This document shows, in pieces, positions 33,791 to 42,943 of a stretch of DNA of 64,000 bases. The position numbers and the translations under genes are program-made. The DNA comes from Tetracentron sinense (Eukaryota; Streptophyta; Magnoliopsida; Trochodendrales; Trochodendraceae). Each line of letters opens with the position of its first letter. Within the stretch, counting starts at the first letter, position 1. The notes under the pieces were generated by a model. It was not told where the DNA came from. It searched no databases and saw nothing but the letters and a program-made list of their open reading frames with translations. The stretch covers positions 32,683,965 to 32,747,964 of the forward strand of contig CM026557.1 of assembly GCA_015143295.1 (NCBI GenBank). The letters run 5' to 3'.

Positions 33791-34152
33791 ATTCAACTAC
33801 TTAATAGGTATAGCCATGAGGCAAGTGGGCAATGTTCATTGAACTATTAAAAACAAAATATTTCTTCTATAGATTGTTATTTAATTATTTGACTGGACAT
33901 AGTCAGGGGCAATGGTGTAAACAAAACGAAATAATAACCATAAGATATACACGAAAAATATGAGCAAAATGTCCCAAGAACTTAGTCATAAAAAAAAAAT
34001 TTCGGGGCCTACACCCCGAACCCGCATCCTCTTTAGATTAATATTATTTTGTACCAACCTAATAATTTTTCATAAATCTATCAACAATTACTACCATTTT
34101 TTTTATGAACCATTGTGTGCTGCACTACTAGAAAATCCTGGCTCCACCCCTG

Positions 34153-34397
34153 TGCACCATACTGGATGAATGGCTCTTCTTCCCGAGGGAACATCTATCG
34201 GAGCCATGGAATGTGTTCTGCCATTGTAAGTGATGCAGTGTTCACTCCCTCCGACACGATCCCCTTGAACTCCAATCCTTGCTCGTCCATTACGCCCTCC
34301 GAATTCACGAACCGCTTTCCGAACGCTAACCTGGTTATGTTGTTGAATGCTACTGCTCCCAGACACTTCTTCACTAACAAACTCTTCCCATACTTAC
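34153..34397 (-). pseudogene. CYP98A-like exon 2, proximal part
   Basis: Minus strand from the acceptor TACGCAG (ending at 34398): [56 protein letters not shown], then TAG (34195-34197) where CYP98A has Trp, then MFPREEEPFIQYGA up to the hAT insertion. It is open except for that stop and highly recognisable. Confidence 0.92.
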
Positions 34398-34556
34398 CTG
34401 CGTAGAAGAAATACATGAGTAGAGCCAAAAACTTAGAGGCCTACTTTGAGGAAATGGCCTTCCTAGAGGCCTAGTTTGGGGAAAACCCATGCCTGATAGT
34501 AGGGCTAACAGGCCTCAGGATTTAAAATCTTCACAAGTAAAGGAAATATGACGTAC
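34398..34556 (-). other. P450 intron 1
   Basis: A 159-base intron with canonical ends on the minus strand, GTACGT at 34556 downward and CTACGCAG at the 3' end. It lies between codons for [10 protein letters not shown] and GKYGKSLL, matching a known intron position class of CYP98A genes. Confidence 0.75.
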
Positions 34557-34840
34557 CCAGATTGGAGCAATCTAAGAAAATGGATTCAATCATGGCTGTG
34601 ACCTCGTCTTCCCTAATGGGTCTAAGAGCTTCAAGCCTTTTAGGAGTGGAGCTCAAGATTGCAAACCTTTCTAACCTTCACGTAGTGAGGCCCATAGTCG
34701 GCCCATATAAGGTCCTTTCCATCGTCCAACGATGGGCAGCAGACGAGGGCTCGGTGGGAGCTTAAATCTGAGCCGTTGATACGGCTTGTAACCAAGGAAG
34801 ATGAAGATGATTGTAGAGCCAAGTATTAGAGATCCATTGA
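34557..34840 (-). pseudogene. CYP98A-like exon 1 with internal deletion
   Basis: Minus strand: a membrane-anchor remnant ([11 protein letters not shown]), [11 protein letters not shown] and the proline-rich hinge SPRLLPIVG. There follows a direct jump to [20 protein letters not shown], so roughly 80 codons of the usual exon are deleted. A TAG follows NLELHS, then [22 protein letters not shown]. The start codon is uncertain; frames near 34830 are disturbed. Confidence 0.82.
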
Positions 34841-34895
34841 GATAGGAGAGAGGAGGGAGAAAATATGATAGGAGGAGAGATGTGGTTAGAAAGAA

Positions 34896-35109
34896 GGCAA
34901 AAGATTACCTCTGGTGGATGGCGGAGCTGGGTGCAAGGGCATCCACAAAACATGAGTAGGTGGCGATTGTTTTTGGGAGAGAAGTCATTTTACTTTCCCA
35001 AGATTTTGACTTCTCCCAATTGACAGCCTTTTTCCTTTCAAATGGCCACACGTCCCATGATGTGTGTGGATGCCCTTTCACGGGTATCCACCAGAGGTAA
35101 TCTTTTGCC
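34896..35109. mobile_element. Mutator-like MITE upstream of the P450 start
   Basis: A 214-base element with inverted ends GGCAAAAGATTACCTCTGG extending to GTGGAT, flanked by perfect 9-base duplications TAGAAAGAA (34887-34895, 35110-35118). The interior has AGAAGTCATTTTACTTTCCC facing GATTTTGACTTCTCCC, similar to the MITE at 6524. It lies 50-60 bases upstream of the P450 exon 1. Confidence 0.92.
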
Positions 35110-35255
35110 TAGAAAGAATGTAAGGTATATAAAAAGGTTAAAGCTACCCCAGTAATTCCTTTCTGCTGTACTTTTTCTAGCCCAGTAATAATTCCTTTCT
35201 TCCGTAATTTTTCTACTGGACGGTATATCGTGCCTACTTTTCCTGGATACCTTTG

Positions 35256-35395
35256 GTTTTTTGTTTTTTTGGTTTTTGGTAATCAGGTCATAGGGGGTTA
35301 AGGGATTAGAATTGAAGGGTGCCACACCAGGACTCAAATACAAGTCACTCCTCACTAAAGGGAGATACACGACCATTGGGACAAACCCAGGCGTA
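35256..35395 (-). mobile_element. SINE with 15-bp target duplication
   Basis: A 140-base insert between perfect copies of TCCTGGATACCTTTG (35241-35255, 35396-35410). On the minus strand it starts ACGCCTGGGTTTGTCCC and ends in an A-rich tail (ACCAAAAACC, AAAAAAACAAAAAACC). A B-box-like TTTGAGTCCTGG lies about 60 bases from its 5' end. The duplication length and A-rich tail indicate LINE-mediated insertion. Confidence 0.8.
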
Positions 35396-35410
35396 TCCTG
35401 GATACCTTTG

Positions 35411-35836
35411 TGTCCCATTTAAAACTTCACCATTCATATCTATCTTTCTATTTTTATATTTTAATAATATTCTAATGAGTCAACTATAAAATAGGAAACA
35501 TACCATCTGTGTTCTTCCCATCCTAGAGTTCTTCCTATGGCCATGGGAGTTGGAAGGCCAAGATCAATTGGTTTGTACGGAGAAATCTTGGCCTTCAAAA
35601 TCACTAGCCATAGGTACGAACATTGAGGATATGATTCCTAAAAAAAAAAGTAAACTAGCTCAGTTACTTTCTTCGTCACTACTTTTCCCGGACCCCAACT
35701 GAGAGAGGGGAGTGCCTCTTTTTTTTTGTCCCGTTAAAACTTTGTCTCTCTTTTCTAGAACAAATAATAACCCCCACTAACCCAGTTAAGTGCCAAAAAA
35801 AAAAAAAAGTTTCTTTTTATATTTGAGTAGCATTCT
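35411..35836. other. No recognised feature
   Basis: AT-rich intergenic sequence with two A-rich runs (35640, 35795). It ends in ATTCT, the left target duplication of the gypsy-2 element. Confidence 0.5.
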
Positions 35837-37939
35837 TGTAACGACCCCAAAATCCCACAAGGCTAAAATAGGACTTTGGAATCGCCACATTACTTAAACC
35901 TGCTTAAAACCATGCATACAAGGCTACTACACGAGTCTTCAAAAATGAGAGTAATAAAATTTCCGATATATAAACTATAATCAAATAGCAAAAGTCTACG
36001 GTAAACATATACAACTCACTCTAAAACCAAAGAGTCTGATACACAACCATAAAAGTCGACTGAGCAACATCCTCTAAAAGTCAATTACAAAACTCTCTCA
36101 ATGAAAAGAAATGTAAACTAAGAGATGTAGCCGCCCAAGTCTCCGGCCCCCTCCTCAGAAGGCTCACCTTCTCCTCCTTCCTCGAGGTAAGTCTCCTCAA
36201 CCCACGGCTCCGCCGTGTACTCCTGCTCTATACCTGCCAAGACAAAGTCCGGCTGAGTACAAAGGTACTCAGTGTATATAAAATCCAACCAACAATAATA
36301 ATATACCTGCACTTAGTCAGAAACATATCCAATAACATAATCAGAGTGCGGAAGAACGTGTGCGCATATACATCATATCATCACCTTGACTCGTGTACTT
36401 GTGAGAATCTTAGACTTAGAAAACCATACACTTATGAGGTACTTATGCTTACGAGACCACGTGCTTGTGAGATGCTTATGCTTATGCACTTATTCAGATC
36501 ATACAAGGATGAGACATGCCGTTCTTGGCGGATATGGACCATGCCTTAGAAATCATATGGTTGACATGCCGTTCTTGGCGGATACGGACCATGTCATGTT
36601 TATGCTTATTCAGAATGTCATACATATGTCATGCTCATGCTTGTGGCCCACATGTGTGACTTGTGAGATTCTTATCTTAACATACACGTGCTTATGTGCT
36701 TAAGTGTCGAAATTAACTTTCGAGTTGGTAATTGCTTAGATTCCGATTTCCCACCATGGAAACTCCACTATATGTCCCATACCAAATAGTTAGAGAATTC
36801 CCGGTTTGAGAGATGTTCCTCTAAGATCTTATCTTCCCGACTATCAATTCCCATACAATTAATTAGACATACTTAACAAACCATTCGCATATACATATCT
36901 TATCATAATCCATATCGCAATTCATAATCAATTTACCACCATTTCATAAGAGTATAATAGCATTTATCATTTCAAGCATTTTCACAAACACCTTGTGTAT
37001 GCATAATATGAATCCATTTCTCCTCTATATTTTCAAGCATTCATCAAACCATAATTCATCCATACAATCAATTCACTATTCACATCCACATATTAATCCT
37101 ATCCTCCATACATTTCTCATCCTCCATACATTCTATCCACATTTCCAATCCACATATCCATCCATAATTAGCTTGCTTCTTAGAAAATTAGGGAAAATGC
37201 ATCAAACATCTATTTCTACCATTCCTAGCATCTTAACATTCACAAAACCTTAAAATAAAGTTGATTAGGATAGTATATCGACCTTAGGAATCCTTCCCTT
37301 GGATTCAAAATGCTCCCGTGACGATTTGGAGAAGCTTCCCAAACTTTTCTCGCAATCTCCTATCAATCTCCTCATTCTCCAAGAAAACCCTCTCTCAAAA
37401 CCCTAGGGTTTCTCCCCCTTTTTGCCAAATTGGGTTAGAACTAGGTGGAGTATTTTAATATTTCAAGTAGGACCCCCTATTTATAGCCTCAAGGTCTGAG
37501 AACAAAAAGACCAAAAAGCCCTTACTAAAATTCTGCAAAAACACGAAGGACCGAGCGATCGGTGGTTATGACCGATCAATCGGTTCTCAACCGAGCGATC
37601 GGTGCTCTTGACCGGGCGATCGGTCAAAAAAGCACTCTCTGGAAATTTTCCCCATACAAAATTCTGGACCAGTCGATAGATATCGATCGATCGGTTTTGG
37701 ACCGATCGATCGCTGGTTCTGACCGAGCGATCGGTTCCTGCAGGTTTTGACTCCCTTTACTGTTTTGGTCATAACTTTTTACTCGTTCATCGGATTTTGA
37801 CAATTCAACTTGCGTTGGATTCGTCTTTCGAAAACGAACATTTCTGGTATTTTAGAATTTCTAATTTCCACTTAATTAATAGACTAAATTGCCCTTAATG
37901 CAATGCACTAAGAACATGAAAAAGATTCGGGTCTCTACA
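35837..37939 (-). repeat. Gypsy-2 3' LTR
   Basis: 2,103 bases. TATA box CTATAAATAG at 37478-37487 (minus), palindrome array at 37550-37735. It differs from the other LTR by scattered substitutions and small repeat-number changes such as GCTTAT units near 36480. Confidence 0.95.
37478..37735 (-). promoter_or_regulatory. Palindrome array and TATA box, gypsy-2 3' LTR
   Basis: Seven 14-base units of type ACCGAGCGATCGGT start (plus coordinates) at 37550, 37571, 37590, 37611, 37682, 37701 and 37722. Steps are 21, 19, 21, 71, 19 and 21. A degenerate eighth lies at 37668. TATA box CTATAAATAG (37478-37487) is 62 bases downstream in minus sense. The 3+4 layout with a 71-base gap is the same as in gypsy-1. 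Confidence 0.65.
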
Positions 37940-37955
37940 TCCTCCCCCCCTTAAA
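37940..37955 (-). other. Gypsy-2 polypurine tract
   Basis: Minus strand AAGGGGGGGAGGA directly abuts the 3' LTR. Confidence 0.88.
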
Positions 37956-37982
37956 AGAATTTCGTCCTCGAAATTACATACC

Positions 37983-40900
37983 TTAGGTGAATAAATGTGG
38001 GTACTTTTCGCGGACTTCGGCTTCTCTCTCCCAAGTAGCCTCTTCTCTAGAGTGATGCTCTCATTGCAAGAGCACAAGAAGAATGACCTTTGAACGCAAA
38101 ACTTGCTCTTTCCGGTCCAAAATTCGAGCCGGTTGCTCCACCAGAGTCAAATCTTCCCGAACTTCCAACGGTTCCAAATGAATGACATGTGAAGGATCAA
38201 CAATGTACTTCCTCAACATAGAGATGTGAAAGACATTATGCACACCTTCCATGTGAGGTGGTAAGGCGACCCGATAAGCAACTTCCCCGACTCGGGTGAT
38301 GATCTCAAAAGGACCCACATATCTCGGACTGAGCTTGCCTCGCTTGCCTAATCTCATCACCCGCTTCGTAGGTGAGATCTTTACAAATACAAAATCTCTG
38401 ACTTGAAACTCAAGATCTCTCCTCCGAGTATCGGCATAGCTCTTCTGTCTACTCTGAGCTGCTTTCAACCTCTCCCTGATCAACTGAACTCTATCCACAG
38501 TCTGACCAACGAGCTCAGGACCCAAAAGCTTCCTCTCACCAACTTCGTCCCAACACAAAGGTGAACGACAACTCCTCCCATAAAGTGCCTCAAACGGTGC
38601 CATCTGAATGCTAGCTTGATAGCTGTTGTTGTAGGCAAACTCAACCAACGGCAAGTGATCAACCCAACTACCCTGAAAGTCTAACATGCAAGCTCGTAGC
38701 ATGTCCTCTATGATCTGGTTCACTCTCTCAGTTTGCTCATCTGTCTGCGGATGAAATGCGGTACTAAAATCCAAATGGGAACCCATAGCATGCTGAAAAC
38801 TCTTCCAGAACTTGGATGTAAATCTAGGATCTCGATCGGAAACAATACTAACTGGCACTCCATGCAAACGAACTATCTCCTTCATATAGAGATTAGCCAA
38901 TTGATTGGAGTTGAAAGTAGTCCGATATGGAAGAAAATGAGCTGATTTAGTCAATCGGTCAACCACAACCCAAATGGCAACAAAGTTCTTGGCCGTCTTT
39001 GGCAAACCAACAACGAAATCCATGGAGATATTTTCCCACTTCCACTCGGGAATAGGAAGAGACTGAAGAAGTCCTGCCGGTCTCCTGTGTTCGGCCTTCA
39101 CCTGCTGACACACCAAACACTTGGATACAAAGGTAGCCACATCTTTCTTCATACCTTTCCACCAGAAATACTTCTTAAGGTTCTGGTACATCTTAGTACC
39201 TCCCGGATGCACGGTGTACTTAGACTTGTGTGCTTCATCCAGAATCTCCCTTCTTAAATCCTCATCATCCGGAACACAAAGTCTACCCTTGAAACAAACT
39301 CCACCATCCCTCCAAGAGAAATCCTCAAACCCGCTGCTCAGTGACTTATTCATGGCAGCGTGCAGTTCTCCATCATTCCACTGCAAGTCCTTAATCCTGT
39401 CCAACAAGGTTGGCCTGACCATAATATTAGTCAACAAGGCTCCAGAAGCTCCAACACTGAAACCCACATCGAGGCTAGACACCTCTTCTAGTAACTTCCA
39501 TTCTTGGACCATTAAATGTGCCAAGAATCCAGTAGGTCGCCTACTTAGCGCATCTGCCACCACATTTGCTTTCCCCGGGTGGTACTGAATAGAGCAATCA
39601 TAATCCTTGAGGAATTTCACCCAACGGCATTGCCTCAAATTCAGCTCTTTCTGCGAGAACAAATACTTTAGACTTTTGTGGTCGGTGAAAACTTCAAACT
39701 GCGCACCGTACAAGTAGTGTCTCCAGATCTTAAGAGCAAAAATCAAGGCTGCTAACTCCAAATCATGGGTAGGATAGTTCCTCTCGTGGTCTTTCAACTG
39801 CCGAGAAGCATAGGCAATGACCTTCCCGTGTTGCATAAGAACACAACCTAACCCAACGAGTGAGGCATCACTATACACCACAAAATCTTCACTACCCGAT
39901 GGAACAGTCAAGATCGGAGCGGTGGTGAGACGCTTCTTCAACTCAAGAAAACTCTTCTCACATTTCTCATTCCACTCGAATCTAGCGTTCTTTCGAGTTA
40001 GATGAGTAAGCGGAGCTGCCAAACTGGAAAATCCTTCTACAAATCTTCGATAATATCCAGCTAGGCCCAAGAAACTTCGAACCTCTGTAACACTCTTTGG
40101 CCTTCCCCATCCTTCCACTGCTTCTATCTTAGCAGGGTCAACTGAAATCCCCTCTTCTGACACCACATGGCCTAGAAATGCTACTTTTTCTAGCCAAAAC
40201 TCGCACTTGCTAAGCTTAGCATATAGCTTATGCTCACGGAGTATCTTCAGGGTGATCCGGAGATGCATCTCATGCTCCTTCTGCGTCCTGGAGTACACTA
40301 AAATGTCATCCACAAACACGATCACAAAACGGTCCAGAGTCGGCTTGAAGATCCTGTTCATGAGATCTATGAATGCTGCCGGAGCATTTGTCAAACCGAA
40401 CGGCATAACTAAGAATTCAAAATGCCCATATCTGGTCCTGAAAGCAGACTTAGGCACATCTTCCACCTTTATCTTCAGCTGATGGTAGCCCGACCTCAAA
40501 TCAATCTTGGAGAAATACTTAGCTCCTTGCAACTGATCAAACAAGTCGTCGATCCTGGGCAACGGATATTTGTTCTTGATGGTGACTTTGTTCAGTTGCC
40601 GATAGTCGATGCACATCCTCATCGAACCATCCTTCTTCTTCACAAACAATACTGGAGCTCCCCAAGGTGATACACTTGGGCGGATAAATCCAAGACCAAG
40701 CAATTCGTCAATCTGCTCCTTAAGCTCTTTCAACTCTGCTGGAGCCATCCTATACGGAGCTTTAGAGATGGGTGCCGTACCCGGAGCCAACTCAATTGCA
40801 AACTCTACTTCTCTATCCGGTGGCAAACCCGGTAAGTCTTTAGGAAAGACATCCATGAATTCCTCTACAATAGGGATACTTGAGAAATCTGGTGCTTCCG

Positions 40901-41305
40901 AGGTAGTAAGACTCAATGCCGCGAAACGAGCTAAGTCCTTCTTCTTCAACCCTTGGAAACGAAAAGAAGGCTCACTGATTGGTCTAAAGTTGACTACCTT
41001 CCCAAAACAGTCGACATGCCCATGGTATTTGGAAAGTCAATCCATACCTAAAATGACGTCAAAGTCTTGGAACTCAAGGACAATCAGATCGGCTGGCATC
41101 TCTCTCTGACCTACTTGAATATTACAAGTTCGATAGACCTTATCAGTGATGACCGAACTACCAATAGGAGTAGCAATCGACAATTCACGATCTAACAGAC
41201 TTGGCTCCATCGAAAATTCTCGTGCAAAACTAGGTGTGACGAAGGAATGAGTGGAACCAGTATCGATCAAAACATGAGCGAGGAAATCATTTATCAACAA
41301 TGAGC
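37983..41305 (-). pseudogene. Gypsy-2 pol (exon 2): protease, RT, RNase H, integrase, tail
   Basis: Opens at the acceptor with GSLLINDFLAHVLIDTGSTHSFV (protease). [42 protein letters not shown]. RNase [16 protein letters not shown] and [11 protein letters not shown]. Integrase: zinc finger [49 protein letters not shown]. Tail: REEATWEREAEVREKYPHLF. The frame is open for 991 codons between TGA at 41037-41039 (in GMDWLS, Trp lost) and TGA at 38061-38063 (just before the tail). Only these two stops separate it from a full pol. Confidence 0.95.
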
Positions 41306-41441
41306 CTGAATTAATACACAAAGCTGATTTGTCAAATCATGAATACATACATGCATCTTACATCATACCTCATAACATTTAATATCACACACATAGCATC
41401 AGAACAATATTTTTAATTGACTAAAGCACAATTAAACGTAC
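41306..41441 (-). other. Putative intron between gag and protease, gypsy-2
   Basis: A 136-base segment on the minus strand starts GTACGTTTAATTG and ends TTAATTCAG. It contains in-frame stops. Splicing joins GACGTTGTGCAGG to GCTCATTG and gives ASDDVVQGSLLIND, in phase 1. With it removed, gag and pol form one frame of exactly 1,509 codons. Position and phase equal those of gypsy-1. Confidence 0.8.
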
Positions 41442-42645
41442 CCTGCACAACGTCGTCAGACGCCTGTGCATCCCGCTCCGAGGTAGCAAACACTCGACCC
41501 TGAGCTGGCTGGTGAGGCTGCTGAGGTCTAGGACCCTGTGGTGGCTTCTACTGTGTGGACTGCCTAACTGGGGGCCTGACTCCCTATGGCTGAGTCGACT
41601 GAATCCCCTGCTGAATGCGGAGTGGGCAATCTCGGATCCGGTGTGAGACCTCTCCACAATGGAAACAACCTCCAGTAATTGCCCTACACTCTCCCACTCT
41701 GTGCCTCTTTCCGCACTGGCGGCATACATCAAACAGCTGAATGCCAGTAGTAGGCGGAGCCACCTGAGCTGCTCGTGGGGCTACCTGAGTCGGCCTCTGA
41801 TAAGGGGTAGGCCTAGCAATCGGCGTAGGACCTGCTATCCTCGACCTCTTGTCCTGGGGGACAAACCTGCTTGCTTGCATCTTCTCCCTCTTCTTCAACA
41901 ATTCTTCTGAATTCTTCTCAGCTATCAAAGCACGTTGGTACACTTCCCTACAAGTCTCGAGCTGAAGTATCGAAACCTTCTCCCGAATAAAATCCTTCAA
42001 GCCTCGCTCAAACCTCTTTGCCTTCATTCTCTCTGTAGCAATCAAGTGAGGAGCGAACCTAGAAAGCTCTACAAACTTGGCCTCATACTCGGCCACTGAC
42101 ATCCTCCCTTGCTCCAAGGTAGAGAATTCAATCTCCTTCTGATCTCTCACAAACACCGGGAAGTATCTCTCATAGAAGATGTCGAGGAACTCTCCCCAAG
42201 TCCACTCTTGTCCGGCTCGCACCTCATTCCTCTGCCTAGATGCGGCCCTCCACCAATGTTCAGCCTCGCCTTCCATGACGAAGGAGGCCCATTTCACCCT
42301 CTGCTCATCGGTAGCCTCAAGCACGGTGAAAATCTTCTCTAGTTGCATGATCCACAACTCAGCAACTGAGGGATCCGTACTACCATAGAAGGCTGGAGGA
42401 CTCATCCTCCTAAAAGCTTCCACTCCGTTATGACGAGGTGGGTGAACATCAACCTGCCTCTCCTGCCTAGCTTGACCAGCTGCTAGCAATGCCGTTTGCT
42501 GAGTCATAATTTCAGCCTGCCTCTCCATGGCTGCTGCAATAGCTTCCATAGCCCGATTCACATTGGCTTGGGAGGCACCATCTGGGGAATCCCCATCGGT
42601 CACACTGCCTCCTCCATTCCTATTATTTCTTCCACCCCTTCTCAT
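41442..42645 (-). pseudogene. Gypsy-2 gag (exon 1 of gag-pol)
   Basis: Starts MRRGGRNNRNGGG and carries the gag core GEAEHWWRAASRQRNE, EFLDIFYERYFPVFV and MSVAEYEAKFVELSRFAPH, then the zinc knuckle CFHCGEVSHRIRDCP at about residue 333. It is open for 353 codons. Two TAG codons follow (41584-41586 and 41548-41550), both at likely Gln codons in a Gln/Pro-rich linker. The frame then runs to the splice donor at 41441. Confidence 0.93.
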
Positions 42646-42925
42646 GCTTACAATCCTGGGAAGAAGAAAACAACTTATTTAGAACACACTCACATAAATT
42701 CCTAAGTCTACGCTTAATCAAAACTCAATCCTCAACAATTTTAAAGTCCTGAACTTGATGTTGCTTCCCTAAGGTTCACATCTTCCTATACCCTACACTT
42801 AATACCTTAGCCCTAAGGACTCTAATGCCTTGAGCACTGATTGATATCCTCTGGTATCAGACCCAGAGTGACATAACATGACTCCTACTAAGAAGACAAT
42901 TTAGCCCAAGGGAACCTAATGCCTA

Positions 42926-42939
42926 GAGCTCTGATACCA
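42926..42939 (-). other. Gypsy-2 primer-binding site
   Basis: Minus strand TGGTATCAGAGCTC, four bases from the LTR end, complementary to initiator Met tRNA. Confidence 0.92.
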
Positions 42940-42943
42940 CCTC

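Larger units (their letters stand above)
33135..34152. mobile_element. Non-autonomous hAT element in P450 exon 2
   Basis: A 1,018-base element with ends CAGGGGCGGAGCCAGG and CCTGGCTCCACCCCTG, flanked by a perfect 8-base duplication TGCACCAT (33127-33134, 34153-34160). Removing it and one duplication copy restores the P450 frame (FIQYGARRDRL). No transposase is present. The interior holds two CACGTGTCC-family repeats. Relatives lie at 9345 and 47832. Confidence 0.95.
10403..34840 (-). pseudogene. CYP98A-like cytochrome P450 pseudogene, split by nested transposons
   Basis: The fragments together resemble p-coumaroyl shikimate/quinate 3'-hydroxylase (CYP98A, C3'H), the ER-anchored P450 that hydroxylates the aromatic ring in lignin precursor synthesis. 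In gene order: exon 1 (34557-34840), intron 1 (34398-34556), exon 2 in two pieces (34153-34397, 32976-33134), a probable intron 2 (32550-32975), and exon 3 in two pieces (31972-32549, 10403-10451). Recognisable motifs include [45 protein letters not shown] and HLYKRV. It is dead: it has an internal deletion, frameshifts, at least three TAG stops, and the haem-ligand cysteine is lost. The interruptions are a 21.5-kb copia and a 1-kb hAT element, both with intact target duplications. Confidence 0.9.

Noticed and set aside
36346-36703. Cys- and Leu-rich small ORFs in the gypsy-2 LTRs (also 43461-43830)
   Set aside because: They come from TTATGCTTATGC-type repeats in the LTR and vary in unit number between the two LTRs; no sign of protein selection.
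22857-37735. Treating the arrays of gypsy-1 and gypsy-2 as independent origins
   Set aside because: Sequence between the two sub-clusters (ACTGGTC, then TTTTGTATGGGG and TCCAGAGA) is also shared, so the arrays are homologous. Only the 48538, 50417 and Ogre/Tat motifs count as separate cases.
38733-40670. Plus-strand ORFs opposite gypsy-2 pol
   Set aside because: They mirror the long minus-strand pol frame and show no domains of their own.
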